A stretch of 64,000 bases of DNA from a virus, in the IMG/VR virus record IMGVR_UViG_3300032282_003280, positions 27,275 through 91,274 of that record; one strand, 5' to 3'. The position numbers and the translations under genes were made by a program. The notes beneath the pieces were generated by a model. That model had not been told where the DNA came from and did no database searches. It was given only the letters and a program-made list of their open reading frames with translations. This document shows positions 30,285 through 40,990 of the stretch, in pieces (within the stretch, counting starts at the first letter, position 1; each line of letters opens with the position of its first letter).

Positions 30285-33200
30285 TTATTCAAAATCAATC
30301 TGATAACCTTTTGATATCAAATCACTTATTTGGTCAGGAGTAAGATCATAAGTTTGACCTTGTACCATACCTCCATCATCATGTTTCCACTTAGCAGCGT
30401 TCTGTGCAAATATAGCTCTCTTGCGAGTTAATGGGTTCTTAGAGTGGGTTAATTCTTCAGTAGATTTACCTGTACGCTTCTTAAGAGCATTGAACTTTCC
30501 TTTATTAGCAGGGTTAATATGAATACCAGACCTTGCTTCACCACCATAATTCATTACTTCACTATCCATCTGAGGATTAATACCCATACCCATATCTCCA
30601 CCATACTCCATATTAGACATTATCTTCTGCTGAACACTTTTAGGAAGAGCATTGAATCCTGGATTATTAGGTACATTACCACCATACTTAGTCATCTCAG
30701 CTTCATTAGTGTCTATAAGACCACCAAACTCATGCTTCCATTTGGCAGCATTTTTAGCAAAGTTGGCCTTTTGAACCATCAAAGATGAAAACTTATCTTT
30801 GTTTGAGAGAACATGTTTAGCAAATTGTTGAACACCCATACCATGTTTAGTTGCTGCTGCGGTAAAGGTACCTTTCTTTGCAGGGTCTAAATGAATACCT
30901 GATTTAGCTTCTACCATCTGATTATTAGGTTCATAGTTACCAAACGTCTTTTGAGGATCTGGGATATACCTTGGGTTATCATCAAAGTTCTGACCAAACA
31001 TTGCCATAGAAATTGGACCACCATCTTCAAAAGTATAATCTTCAGGAGTTCTATGTTGTTTTACAGTATATGGCATTTGTGTAGGGTCACTATAAGGTTG
31101 CCATTGACTTCCTTGAGAACCTGGGACAAAGTTTTGATATGACTCCCTAAGAAGTTGAGGAGATTGTGTTACCGGTAAACCTTGGTAAGTAGATGGTGAT
31201 GACTGTACATCACGAATGAATGGATAATGTTGATAACCAGCACTTCCTACAGGAGTATATCCAGTAAGGTTACCTGTAACATCATAGTTACCCATATATG
31301 ACATTGTAGGTTCTGGCATAGGTACAGGAACAGCATAAGGTTGAGGTTGTTGCATTTGACCCATACCCATATAATTACCTACAGGAGACATATAAGCATT
31401 ACTAGAAGGTGCTGTTACATCTTCAACTGGTACATCTTCTGTAACTACAATGTTACCTTTCTTTCTTGTTCTAGTGGTATATCCACCATCAGCGTACTTA
31501 TTGTACATATCAGTATTATTTATTAAGTTACCACCATCCTCATATATAGCTTGAGAACCAGTGCCCATTGAATATGGATTATAGTTTGCAGGATTATATC
31601 TACGTGTTGTTCTTTGACTTTGGTTTGGAATAAGTGCATTTAAGAATTGAGTACCTCCACTAGTAATACCACTCAATGCTCCTCCTATAGAACTTGCTAT
31701 TCCCCCAATACCTGATGCTATACTTGAACCAGAAGGCCCTTGACTTTTGGCACTTAAAGGTTCTGCTGTACTATTAGTCATAGCAGTATTTGCATTATAA
31801 TTATTCCAAGGTTGAATTTGCTGCATCATATTCTGATTAGCACCTTGATTTATCCAGTTTGGTTGATTAGGATCATCCATTCTCCAAGGTTGCATATAAC
31901 CACCTGCATCATATGTAGGGGTTGATTGGTAAGGCATCATCATAGTACCATTTTCATATACTTCTCCACCATCTTCCCATGTCTTTCTAGCAAATGCTCT
32001 AAAGTAAGGATTATGAGCTAAGTTATGTTTATGACGAGCATAGAAAGCCTTTTTTCTTTCAGGGTCATTAGGGTGTTGACCTAGTTTAGAATCACCAAAG
32101 TATTTCTTAGTACCATCAGGTCCAATAACAACATGGGTTTTTCCCTTACGTTCATTTGAACGTTTTACTATATAACCACCATTACCATATTCATCCATCT
32201 CATTAGGGACAGATCCACCATCCTCATGCTGAGCTTTAATTTTAGCTTCTTGCTTTAACATCTCTTTAGTAGGTTTTTTACCGGAACCACGGTTTTCTCT
32301 TATGTTATCCCAAAGACCTCTTTGAGAATAATGACCATCAGCTCTGCGAATCACTTCACCTCCATTTTTATAATTAAATTGTGATTCATTTGGTATATTA
32401 ACACTAGATTCTCCAAGGTACAAGTCTTTTAGATTTTTTTTAATTTCATCTGTCTTAGGAAGCAAATTTTTAAATCTTTGTTTAGGGTTACCTTTTACTG
32501 CAGCAATTGTAGGTTGAGTAAAAAAAGGAAATTCTGATTCATTAGTAACTATTTTAGTTTTAGGAAAGTTTAATCCTGTAACTCCATTAACTAAATTAAT
32601 TGGTTTATCAAGTTCTGGTTTATAATTTTCTAGAAATTTATTATATAAACCAATTGTTTCTTTTCTAGTTTGACCTTTAGTAACTATTTCTTCTGTTAAT
32701 TCATTTAAGATATCATTAGATACTCCTTGTTTATATAATTTTTTTGCTTGATCTACATTACCCATTTTTTTTAATTGATCTACTCTATTATTAAAATCTT
32801 GCATTATATCAGGGTACCTATAATACATTTCCATGGGAATAGCTTCTGCAACTCTTCTTCCTTGCGTACCTCCTGTATTTAATTGTTGATTCTCTCCAGT
32901 TCTTATAATTGTAAAATCCTTATTAGCGTTTCTTGCTGCTTGATTCCAATAAAGAGGTGATGAGTTAGCACTCATATTTCTATCAAATGTAGAAGCTCCT
33001 TGTGGTAAACGTTCGACCTCTCTCATCATTTTGTATTTAACTTCTTGTGGAGTCATATGAAAATAAGAGTGAGAAGTTATATCTCCAACATAAGGAATTT
33101 CTAGAGATGCTGCATTTATTGCATTATCTACTCTTTTTACAAAAGGTAAATCCGATGTATTTTTAAATGTATTATAACCTCCTTTTATAACATTAGGTAG

Positions 33201-33629
33201 TGGGGTAACTGTATTAAAAGGTTCCATACCTGAAGCTGCTGCTAATGCTTCTACTGTATGTAGAGCTGCAGGACCATATTCTCCTCTATAAACTTCTTCC
33301 GGTATAGCTGGTGCATTATAAAACCATGCTGTAGGGTTTACTATTTCTGTAGCATAATCTAAGGAGTTCTTATTAGCTACAAAGTTATCAGGTAATCTTT
33401 GTTTATTTAATGCATAACTTGCTGCTGTGGCAGGGTGAGTAACAACATCCCAAGCCTTAGAGGGAATACTTTGAGGATTTACCTGTTGTATATATGAAGG
33501 TTGTTGAGGTCTAACTTGACCTCTTGGATCTCCATACTCAAAATACTGTCTTTGTGGGATATAGACAGGATTAGCAGGTTGATCACTTACCTGATTATAG
33601 TTTACTATATTTTGCTTTTTCTTAGGCAT
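30285..33629 (-). CDS. Cargo/tail-associated protein with GIHxxPxxxG repeats
   Basis: 1,114 aa. The N-terminal third is helical. The middle is rich in Asn, Gln, Tyr, Gly and Met with low complexity, and includes repeated EDGG turns. Two related C-terminal units share SGIH(L/I)(D/N)PA(K/N)KG..F near residues 920 and 1025 and each ends in AAKWKH(E/D).GG. A third, diverged unit appears earlier (KAFYARHKHNLAHNP). Similar GIHxxP/RKRAxFAxNAAKWKH units occur at the ends of many phage and virus proteins and are of unknown function; their basic nature suggests nucleic acid or packing contacts. Its stop region lies about 24 bp before the M15 gene and its ATG overlaps the muzzle candidate's stop. Confidence 0.6.
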   Translation of the reverse strand: MPKKKQNIVNYNQVSDQPANPVYIPQRQYFEYGDPRGQVRPQQPSYIQQVNPQSIPSKAWDVVTHPATAASYALNKQRLPDNFVANKNSLDYATEIVNPTAWFYNAPAIPEEVYRGEYGPAALHTVEALAAASGMEPFNTVTPLPNVIKGGYNTFKNTSDLPFVKRVDNAINAASLEIPYVGDITSHSYFHMTPQEVKYKMMREVERLPQGASTFDRNMSANSSPLYWNQAARNANKDFTIIRTGENQQLNTGGTQGRRVAEAIPMEMYYRYPDIMQDFNNRVDQLKKMGNVDQAKKLYKQGVSNDILNELTEEIVTKGQTRKETIGLYNKFLENYKPELDKPINLVNGVTGLNFPKTKIVTNESEFPFFTQPTIAAVKGNPKQRFKNLLPKTDEIKKNLKDLYLGESSVNIPNESQFNYKNGGEVIRRADGHYSQRGLWDNIRENRGSGKKPTKEMLKQEAKIKAQHEDGGSVPNEMDEYGNGGYIVKRSNERKGKTHVVIGPDGTKKYFGDSKLGQHPNDPERKKAFYARHKHNLAHNPYFRAFARKTWEDGGEVYENGTMMMPYQSTPTYDAGGYMQPWRMDDPNQPNWINQGANQNMMQQIQPWNNYNANTAMTNSTAEPLSAKSQGPSGSSIASGIGGIASSIGGALSGITSGGTQFLNALIPNQSQRTTRRYNPANYNPYSMGTGSQAIYEDGGNLINNTDMYNKYADGGYTTRTRKKGNIVVTEDVPVEDVTAPSSNAYMSPVGNYMGMGQMQQPQPYAVPVPMPEPTMSYMGNYDVTGNLTGYTPVGSAGYQHYPFIRDVQSSPSTYQGLPVTQSPQLLRESYQNFVPGSQGSQWQPYSDPTQMPYTVKQHRTPEDYTFEDGGPISMAMFGQNFDDNPRYIPDPQKTFGNYEPNNQMVEAKSGIHLDPAKKGTFTAAATKHGMGVQQFAKHVLSNKDKFSSLMVQKANFAKNAAKWKHEFGGLIDTNEAEMTKYGGNVPNNPGFNALPKSVQQKIMSNMEYGGDMGMGINPQMDSEVMNYGGEARSGIHINPANKGKFNALKKRTGKSTEELTHSKNPLTRKRAIFAQNAAKWKHDDGGMVQGQTYDLTPDQISDLISKGYQIDFE

Positions 33630-36600
33630 TACTTATAAGATGGAACAGTTTCTTGGATTACAAATTTAGATATAAGTTTTACACCTGTCTTCTTTAGGAT
33701 ATGACGAAGTTTTGAGTACTTACCTCTTAATGGGTATTTCTTAAAGTCTCTCCTTGAGTAGTCAAGATTTGATACTATGAGGTCCTTCTCATCATTCTTA
33801 AAAGTAACTGGCGTTGTGTAGAAAGGTTTACTCTTATCCTTTACGATATCCCAGAAGTAGTTATAGTTATAGAAGTTATCACTACGCACAACTATAATCT
33901 CCTTATTATCAGTATTATACTTAGGATACTGCAAGTATTGAGATAAGTTATTATATTGCTTAGGTATAAGTTTTAGTACACCTGTACACTGTTCATTGTT
34001 ATAGATTACAGACTCATCAAAGTATTGGATATCATCCGGAATATAGAATGTATCATAATCTATATATACACGAGATTCAGTATAGTCCTTAACAGCTTGA
34101 AGTATCTCATCCTTTACTTTATATACAAATGGGTACTCCAAAATATATGGACACTCTTCTCCATAATAGTTGTTAAAGAGAGTAAATATTCTATTGTGTG
34201 TCCATGTTGCAGGATCATCTCCATTTAGACCACTATGGAAATAGTTTGGGTAAGCTATATAATAGTTAGGGGTAAATGAGTGGAATGATACCCATGACTG
34301 AGTCTTAAAGTTATAAGATAAAGTCCAAGACTTATCTATAAAGTATTTAGGATCACCTACTCGTATCTGAATATTCTCACTACCTGTATCATAGTAAAAA
34401 AGACCACCTAAATATTCTGTTTTATCAGGATATATGGGTTCATAGTCTAACTTAGTTATAAATATACGTTTGTAGAAGGCGTCATATGTACCTGTTAAAC
34501 CAATACCGTTTTGTGCATTATCTATATCCACATCAGGGTAGAAGTTAAGTATATTAAATGGAAGATTCTTTGAGAACCATTTATCCATTCCTTTATCAGC
34601 TAAGTCCTCAATATTAGTACCCTTTAAGAAGATAACCTGACCTCTCTTAGCATCAACAAATATATGACCAAACTCAGTCTTTATAAATAAAGTGTTCTGA
34701 GAACCGGCATAACCTACACTACTCTGGGAGAGGTCTAAAGGAATACTACCTGAGAATAACTGAGTATTACCAAGATAAGCATCAGGACCTTGAGATACCT
34801 GTACAGTAGTAAGAGCGTTATAAAGTTGAGTATTGTTCTCAAACCTTACCATTAATTGTCTATGCTCTATATTATCTATAGAGATCATCTTACCATATGA
34901 CTTAGGAAAATCAAAGTAAGCAGCCGGTCTATACACTAACCAGTTATTCTTTGTCTCCTCTAGGGATGATTTATCGGAGTATATTGCTCTGTTAGGAAAT
35001 TCTGTATAACATTTTTTAGTAGGATCATAATCCTCTCTTAAGTGAGTATATACATTCTCTTTATTTTGCTTAGAGTATGTTTGATTATAGTTATAGGTAT
35101 TGTCATACGCAATTGGAACATTTATTTCTTGGAACCAATCATCCGGAATATTTGTAGATACATTAGGGAAGAAGTTTCCCTCCTTCTCGTTAGTTGCTTG
35201 CCTATTGTCCACATTTACCTCAGATTCACAGAAGAAGTAAGGTACACCATATGCAAATAAAAACATTACACCTTGTTCTGATATACCTACTCTTTGAGAT
35301 AAGTCAAAGTTTATATTTTTTACTCCTATTTTTTCATATATCTGTTTAAATAGATTTGCTATAAACTTATTAGTATGGGCAACTCCCAGTCCTGCACCTG
35401 TTAAAATATTTAAAACAATAAATGCTCCTCCGGGATTAAATAAATCATTAGTTAAGGTAGTAAGTGCTCCTCCTTTATCTATATCTATATCAAAAGATTG
35501 AGGTTTAGTACTTAGCCAAAACATTGGATAATTTATATTACCCAATTCATCATATGCTATATCTGTTTGATTTGGTTGTGATACAGTATTATTAGTAAAA
35601 AATGGAAGTTTTGATTTATATCCAAAAAGGTTTATATAAATATCACCGCCAAATACAGTAGGTGCATTTAAAATAGGTTTATTATCTAAAGTATAAAGAT
35701 CTTGATAATAACCTGTATCTATAGTTTCATATGAATATACTCTTCCCCACTGATTTATAATATCTCTTTTTATAGCTCCGTAATATGAAGATATGTTTTT
35801 TTCTTGTATTGTTTGTAAATTTGATTTTATATCAATCGGTAAATAATCAGGATTAGGTACTAAGTGAAAACCACCATCTGTAAATCCTGTATTAGGGTTA
35901 CTAAAAGAGTAAGTTAATGTAGTAGGTACCAATGCACTTGTAATAGGAGGGACTATTACTAAAGAGCCTATAGGATTAACTATAGGATGAGTAAACCCAG
36001 GGTTTTGAAGATATGTTCTTATTATACCTGTACTTTTATTAGGGATAGTATTTATAGTAGATGTAATGTTTGTAGACTTTACAACAAATATATTACTTGT
36101 TCCAAATTCTTGATAAGCAGTTCCTATTGGAGGAGCTGGATTTATTCCAGGATATTCAACATAAAACCAATATTCTTCTAAGAATTCAGAGTGAGGACTA
36201 TTAATTGACTCTGGTAAATATCGAGAATCATCTATTGGTATAGAAGCATCGTAATTATGAGTAAACTCAAGATTTTTATTTACTTTAAGGTATATAGAAC
36301 TTTCTCTTCTATAATTATTTATATTTTTACTTACTAAATTACCATTTGAATCTATATCTTGAACACCTTCTACTGTATCGTTCAAATACTTATTATAGGT
36401 AATCCCTCTATTTTTATATCCTGCATTATATATAGGAGCATAGTCACCATATATACCAAATGAATTAAAAGAATATCCAAAGTTAGTATATGGAACTAAT
36501 TTTTCAAACATATCCATTGCTGATTGATATGTTGGGGCTACACTAGCTGATGAAAAGGTAGGAGATCCAAACTGACCTGCCCCCAGGGTAAATCCACTAG

Positions 36601-38809
36601 AAGCTGCAATAGCAGCAGCACCTTGTATTGTATTTCGAGTAAGAAACTTATACTCTGCATTATCTTTTACTGGAATAAAATGACCATAAGATTTACCATA
36701 TATTATTTGTTCTAATTTAAGGTACTCCCCTGCGTTTGAAATTGAGGGCTGGTCAAAGTGAGTGTCAGGACTGTGGAATACAAATCTACTTTTTGCTCCT
36801 TCGTTAAATCCTTGTAAAGCCTTATCAGCACGATAAGTTTCCCCATTATCAACAGGTCTAAGTTTTTCTTTTGCATAAAAAGGATCTGGCCTTAAATCAT
36901 TATAAGGATAGTTTGGATAGAGATAAGTTTCTCCATCATAATCAGATTCTCCTACATTATGTAGTATACCTTTAGCAATTATTGATTTATTTGCAGCACG
37001 ATTACCTCTTAATATCTTAAAGCCTTGTATATTATCTTTCTCTTCTTGGGTAAGGTCAGAACTGTTTATAGCATCCCATAATGATCCCATATCTACCTTT
37101 ACTCCTATAGGATAAATCTTATAGGTATTGGTTTGATTAAAGGTAGTACCTGAGTCAGACTCTAGAAGGTTACCATTCTTAGGCCTATTTGCACTATGAA
37201 TTGGAGTAACTAATAAGTCAGGAAACTTGTGATGTCTAATTTTTTGTCCGGCTAAATCTCCCCATATAAATTCATTATTTGGGTATGTATCTCCGGAATC
37301 AGCATTATAACCATCACCACTCTCCCAATAACCAAATTGACCATATTGAAAAGGTCCTACATAACAATCATCATCTTGTTTCTTATTTAGGTACTCAGTT
37401 GTAAACCCTGTTACAGAACCGGTATTATACACTCTCCACTTCTGTTTTCCTTTAGGGTCTTCACAAGGATTTACAGTAGAGAATGAATTATCTAAGTTAG
37501 AGGTACCTACTACTTCACGATCATCATTAGTAGCAATTCTACCAGGTATGTGAAATGACCTAGTCTGTTTACCATTCTTTAGGATAAAACACCCCTCAAA
37601 GGCATATATCTCATCTCGGAAGTAGCCTCTATAGTTTGCTGCATTAGCACCATTGCTATACCCCTCAAAGGTATTATAGGGTATTTGGTAAGTTTCCCAA
37701 TTAAGATTTACCTTAGACCATATCTTCTGATAGTTTATATCCTCATTTTGTCTAAGGATATCCCAACCTAAAATATTGTCAACCTCAAAAATATCCCCTG
37801 CAGTATCATAATATGGATACTTTATTAGTATATCAGCTATATCTAGTTTTATAGGAGACTTCTCTACTCCTGTATAAGTATATCTTATGGGAGCTTTATT
37901 AGTAGTTATTGGGAGAGTTGCAACTAACTCTACAGAAGGTATATTATTTATTGTCTTAACTACAGCCAGATTAAAGTACTCATATAACCCAGATGTATCA
38001 AGGTCATTTATCTCAAGTACTATTGCTTTTGATGCAGGTAGATTATAAGTTGTACCTACCTTTTGTTCAAATATACTAACAGGATTACTTACATTATAGT
38101 AAGATGTATAACCCTCTCCTCTAGAGTTTGCATATTGAATAGCAAATTGATAGGTGCCCATTATAAGTTCACCACCAACTACTACCTCAGTAGCTCTAAC
38201 CTTAGGAACTCTAAAGTTGGGTTGTACATTAAGTTTATTAACATCAAGAAGACCATCTATTTTTATCTTCTTATAATCATTATGAGGGTCAGGCATCTCA
38301 ACCCATGGAAGGTCTTCAAAATCAAGATATCTACGAGGGTTAAGCCCATCTGTCCAATATATTTGAGTAGAACAGTTTGTAGTCTTTACGACTGCCTTCT
38401 TTATTGGGTTATGAATACTAAAGTTTAACTTACCTCCATTACTATATAAAGTACCTGGGATAATTAATTGATTTTGGTTATACAGCTTATCTGAGAGAAT
38501 AGGTATATAAATACACTCATTCTCTATACTGTATCCTATTTGAGATTCTCCTGTAGAGGGATTAGTTATCCAGTATATTATTCTGGATAGGTTAATTATG
38601 TTCCATTGACCTATAGATACAAATCCTTCAGGAAACTCTACACACTTAGTATTACCTGTGTCATTACCATAAGAAACTGAGTTACCATCAAAGTTCTCAA
38701 CATTGGCATTCATGGCCATAGTAAGTTGACCAGGTTGTACCTGTTGAATAACTGAATCTAGGTTTAATCCTATATTAGCACTCTGTATGTTTATTTGGTT
38801 ATCTGCCAT
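33629..38809 (-). CDS. Tail muzzle/nozzle candidate
   Basis: 1,726 aa, beta-rich throughout, with few charged helices. The start MADNQINIQSANIGLNLDSVIQQVQPGQLTMAMNANVENFDGN is of a type seen in very large crAss-like tail proteins. Repeated strand-turn units with W/Y-rich blades (IYWTDGLNPRRYLDF) resemble the beta-propeller folds of T7-type tail nozzle proteins. In crAss-like virions a protein of this size and position forms the 'muzzle' that closes the tail barrel and carries fibres. It is placed between ring proteins on one side and cargo proteins on the other, as expected. No enzyme motif was seen. The assignment rests on size, composition and gene order. Confidence 0.65.
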   Translation of the reverse strand: MADNQINIQSANIGLNLDSVIQQVQPGQLTMAMNANVENFDGNSVSYGNDTGNTKCVEFPEGFVSIGQWNIINLSRIIYWITNPSTGESQIGYSIENECIYIPILSDKLYNQNQLIIPGTLYSNGGKLNFSIHNPIKKAVVKTTNCSTQIYWTDGLNPRRYLDFEDLPWVEMPDPHNDYKKIKIDGLLDVNKLNVQPNFRVPKVRATEVVVGGELIMGTYQFAIQYANSRGEGYTSYYNVSNPVSIFEQKVGTTYNLPASKAIVLEINDLDTSGLYEYFNLAVVKTINNIPSVELVATLPITTNKAPIRYTYTGVEKSPIKLDIADILIKYPYYDTAGDIFEVDNILGWDILRQNEDINYQKIWSKVNLNWETYQIPYNTFEGYSNGANAANYRGYFRDEIYAFEGCFILKNGKQTRSFHIPGRIATNDDREVVGTSNLDNSFSTVNPCEDPKGKQKWRVYNTGSVTGFTTEYLNKKQDDDCYVGPFQYGQFGYWESGDGYNADSGDTYPNNEFIWGDLAGQKIRHHKFPDLLVTPIHSANRPKNGNLLESDSGTTFNQTNTYKIYPIGVKVDMGSLWDAINSSDLTQEEKDNIQGFKILRGNRAANKSIIAKGILHNVGESDYDGETYLYPNYPYNDLRPDPFYAKEKLRPVDNGETYRADKALQGFNEGAKSRFVFHSPDTHFDQPSISNAGEYLKLEQIIYGKSYGHFIPVKDNAEYKFLTRNTIQGAAAIAASSGFTLGAGQFGSPTFSSASVAPTYQSAMDMFEKLVPYTNFGYSFNSFGIYGDYAPIYNAGYKNRGITYNKYLNDTVEGVQDIDSNGNLVSKNINNYRRESSIYLKVNKNLEFTHNYDASIPIDDSRYLPESINSPHSEFLEEYWFYVEYPGINPAPPIGTAYQEFGTSNIFVVKSTNITSTINTIPNKSTGIIRTYLQNPGFTHPIVNPIGSLVIVPPITSALVPTTLTYSFSNPNTGFTDGGFHLVPNPDYLPIDIKSNLQTIQEKNISSYYGAIKRDIINQWGRVYSYETIDTGYYQDLYTLDNKPILNAPTVFGGDIYINLFGYKSKLPFFTNNTVSQPNQTDIAYDELGNINYPMFWLSTKPQSFDIDIDKGGALTTLTNDLFNPGGAFIVLNILTGAGLGVAHTNKFIANLFKQIYEKIGVKNINFDLSQRVGISEQGVMFLFAYGVPYFFCESEVNVDNRQATNEKEGNFFPNVSTNIPDDWFQEINVPIAYDNTYNYNQTYSKQNKENVYTHLREDYDPTKKCYTEFPNRAIYSDKSSLEETKNNWLVYRPAAYFDFPKSYGKMISIDNIEHRQLMVRFENNTQLYNALTTVQVSQGPDAYLGNTQLFSGSIPLDLSQSSVGYAGSQNTLFIKTEFGHIFVDAKRGQVIFLKGTNIEDLADKGMDKWFSKNLPFNILNFYPDVDIDNAQNGIGLTGTYDAFYKRIFITKLDYEPIYPDKTEYLGGLFYYDTGSENIQIRVGDPKYFIDKSWTLSYNFKTQSWVSFHSFTPNYYIAYPNYFHSGLNGDDPATWTHNRIFTLFNNYYGEECPYILEYPFVYKVKDEILQAVKDYTESRVYIDYDTFYIPDDIQYFDESVIYNNEQCTGVLKLIPKQYNNLSQYLQYPKYNTDNKEIIVVRSDNFYNYNYFWDIVKDKSKPFYTTPVTFKNDEKDLIVSNLDYSRRDFKKYPLRGKYSKLRHILKKTGVKLISKFVIQETVPSYK

Positions 38810-38821
38810 TTTTAGTTATAC

Positions 38822-39679
38822 TTATGACTGACGATATTTAAGATTACGTCTGTAGTCTACACCTATTTGCCTAAATTTTTCATTTACTGTTTGCTTCTTT
38901 AATTCTATTTCAGCAATTATAAAAGCCTCAGCTTGTTGTTGTTCAGCCTTATTAAGTTTTAACTGAACCTGGTTAAATGTCTCATCAGTTACTAAGTTAG
39001 AAACTTGCTCAAAACACTTATATACTAAAAACTTACGTATAAAATCTTCTACCCAAAAATTCTTAGGTATAAGTTGTTCACCATCAGCCTCAGCCTCAGC
39101 ATAATATATTAAGTGTATTTTACCTTCTGCAAAGTTGGTTACTATGTTACCATTATGAATATCATAGGTATACATTGTACTTGCATGTTCATTTGCACAC
39201 CATCCTATTTGACATCTTGTAGATGGCATATTGCCGGGAGTTAAGAGAAATGTTCTCCTAAATGAGAATAGATAGGTGTCTGTTACTTTATGGGTAACAG
39301 CGTATGATGTATCGCAATCTTCTTGAGTTAAGAAACAAGGATCACAACTAGAAAGATCTTCTGTTCCTATTCTGCAGTCTTTCTGATAATAAAGAGATGA
39401 TGCTGCCTGTATAGGACTTGATTTCCAAACACTGCACATCCATGCTTCCCTAGCTCCTGCAAATCCCTCAGGGAGACATGCTTGATAATCACATACCTCT
39501 AGAATAGTTTCCTCTATTCTAAATGATGATTTTCTAAACCTACGTAGACAATGTTCTATCCACTTAGGAAACATCATATCATCTATAATCCCACTATTAA
39601 AATAGGATTTTAGCTGTTCCTTTACTTCAGCCACTATAGGACCTGGTGAAGTAAATTCTTGTTTATAGTATAGGGACAT
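38822..39679 (-). CDS. Ring/tail-barrel structural protein (crAss-like)
   Basis: 285 aa. The N-terminal helical part (VAEVKEQLKSYFNSGIIDDMMFPKWIEHCLRRF) leads into a beta-rich middle with several cysteines (CDPCFLTQEDC) and a C-terminal helical, Gln-rich tail. This layout, a helical platform plus beta insertion, is typical of head-tail connector or ring proteins. The gene sits immediately before the muzzle candidate, where crAss-like phages encode ring proteins that stack beneath the portal. Which ring it is cannot be decided from the sequence. It is separated by only two bases from the upstream 167-aa gene. Confidence 0.6.
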   Translation of the reverse strand: MSLYYKQEFTSPGPIVAEVKEQLKSYFNSGIIDDMMFPKWIEHCLRRFRKSSFRIEETILEVCDYQACLPEGFAGAREAWMCSVWKSSPIQAASSLYYQKDCRIGTEDLSSCDPCFLTQEDCDTSYAVTHKVTDTYLFSFRRTFLLTPGNMPSTRCQIGWCANEHASTMYTYDIHNGNIVTNFAEGKIHLIYYAEAEADGEQLIPKNFWVEDFIRKFLVYKCFEQVSNLVTDETFNQVQLKLNKAEQQQAEAFIIAEIELKKQTVNEKFRQIGVDYRRNLKYRQS

Positions 39680-39681
39680 AG

Positions 39682-40185
39682 TTAATTCTTTTTATATAAC
39701 CTGGAAGTATACTCCACATAAATGTCTTTATATCCAGGATTCTCTTTTAATGTTGCAGGTAATTTTCTTGATAGGACTCTACAAAATTCTACTTTCCAAA
39801 TATCAGTAAATTTAAATCTAGCCTCTTTAGGTGACCAATACCAACAAAACATATAACCATCTGAGTGAAGATTTAGGTGATATATACGTTTTCCGTACTT
39901 CTTAGACTCTAACCAGTTTACAGGAAGATGTATCATCTTTTCACCGGTAATAGTATTCTTCTTGTATTTATTTCTTTTATATTTATTTATACTTATATGA
40001 CCTAAACCAAAAGGAAGTTTGATTAAATTTCCAGTATTTAGTATATAATCACCCAAAAGATTATTATATGTATAAAGAATTTTTTTATACTGTACAAAAG
40101 ATATAACTATCTCCGGATGGTTAGTGCAGAAAACCTTGTAGTTTTCCCTAGAGGCTGTTCGGAATTCCCTTTTTGGTCTAGGCAT
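39682..40185 (-). CDS. Basic hypothetical protein, nucleic-acid binding type
   Basis: 167 aa, not recognised. It is very rich in Lys, Arg and aromatic residues (MPRPKREFRTASRENYKVF; YKRNKYKKNTITGEKM; RIYHLNLHSDGYMFCWYW). The pattern suggests a compact RNA- or DNA-contacting fold or a late-gene regulator, but no known motif is present. It lies within the ring-protein unit. The ATG directly follows the stop of a 50-aa zinc-type small ORF, with no gap. Similar basic small proteins between connector genes are common in crAss-like genomes and remain uncharacterised. Confidence 0.5.
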   Translation of the reverse strand: MPRPKREFRTASRENYKVFCTNHPEIVISFVQYKKILYTYNNLLGDYILNTGNLIKLPFGLGHISINKYKRNKYKKNTITGEKMIHLPVNWLESKKYGKRIYHLNLHSDGYMFCWYWSPKEARFKFTDIWKVEFCRVLSRKLPATLKENPGYKDIYVEYTSRLYKKN

Positions 40186-40338
40186 TTAAATTTTTATCCA
40201 ATCATTTTTTGATTTATCACAAATCCTACATCTGTATAGGGCAGTTATTTTATACTGATATACACAGTAATATTTATGTAGACTTATAAGACACGGTAAT
40301 CTCTTTATTAATTTACTAAGCTGATGTATCCATGTCAT
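40186..40338 (-). CDS. Small CxxC protein filling an operon gap
   Basis: A 50-aa open frame starting at ATG 40338 inside the end of the 224-aa gene (+1 frame, 23-bp overlap) and stopping at the base before the next ATG. It encodes MTWIHQLSKLIKRLPCLISL... with YYC and CRICDKS, a partial zinc-knuckle pattern, and a basic character like its neighbour. The exact tiling of an otherwise empty 130-bp gap in a tightly packed unit is the main evidence; no homologue is recognised. It could also be an untranslated spacer. Confidence 0.4.
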   Translation of the reverse strand: MTWIHQLSKLIKRLPCLISLHKYYCVYQYKITALYRCRICDKSKNDWIKI

Positions 40339-40990
40339 CTTCTGTTTTATCATCTTTAGATTGTTTATAAGTTTTAAGAAGTGTTTCTCTGGTCATAGTC
40401 AATACATTATTGAGCAGATAACCAGGAATCTTAAATTCAAGATCTAAAGGGTTAGTAGGACAAGGTGCTGGATCAGCACAAGTATAAATAGCAAAATCTA
40501 CATCCTCCTCAAAGTATGCAGATAATCTTACAGACTCAATATTAGGGTCTGTTATATATAAATACTCATTCTGTATCCAGTAGTATTTTTCAATTTGTTT
40601 TCCAGGATAAAGCTGAAGAAGAGTGACATACCTGTTAGGATCACTAAACTTAAACATTACTTTCTTATCCATTGATGCCACATACTGAGTAAGTAGGCCA
40701 TATTTATTCTCACCAATCTTAGGCAAGGTCTCTTTTGACCTAGCTATCATACATGGTGATACATAATTACAACATTGAGATAGAGGAACTTCCTCCATCT
40801 GTATACATGGTAACTCAGTAAATATACTATCTGATGAGTAAAGCAAACGTTTATCTAACTCCCTCTTTATCAAAAGAGAAGCTACAGACTTTAGCTCATT
40901 AGCTATAGCTCTGTCAGATATTAGATTATCACTTGATAATAGTTTAAAACTGGTCCTTATTTGGGATACAGCTTCTCTTAAAGTTGGCAT
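40316..40990 (-). CDS. Ring/head-tail connector protein (crAss-like)
   Basis: 224 aa. An N-terminal helical region (LREAVSQIRTSFKLLSSDNLISDRAIANELKSVASLLIKREL) is followed by a beta-rich middle with PCIQMEEVPLSQCCNYVSPC and a C-terminal acidic tail (KDDKTEDDMDTSA). This arrangement recurs in crAss-like connector proteins encoded near the portal-capsid module and in the tail unit, and partly mirrors the 240-aa protein at 48,356 and the 285-aa protein at 38,822. Its start overlaps the metallophosphoesterase stop by one base. It ends in TAG, which shows that TAG is a stop codon here. Confidence 0.6.
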   Translation of the reverse strand: MPTLREAVSQIRTSFKLLSSDNLISDRAIANELKSVASLLIKRELDKRLLYSSDSIFTELPCIQMEEVPLSQCCNYVSPCMIARSKETLPKIGENKYGLLTQYVASMDKKVMFKFSDPNRYVTLLQLYPGKQIEKYYWIQNEYLYITDPNIESVRLSAYFEEDVDFAIYTCADPAPCPTNPLDLEFKIPGYLLNNVLTMTRETLLKTYKQSKDDKTEDDMDTSA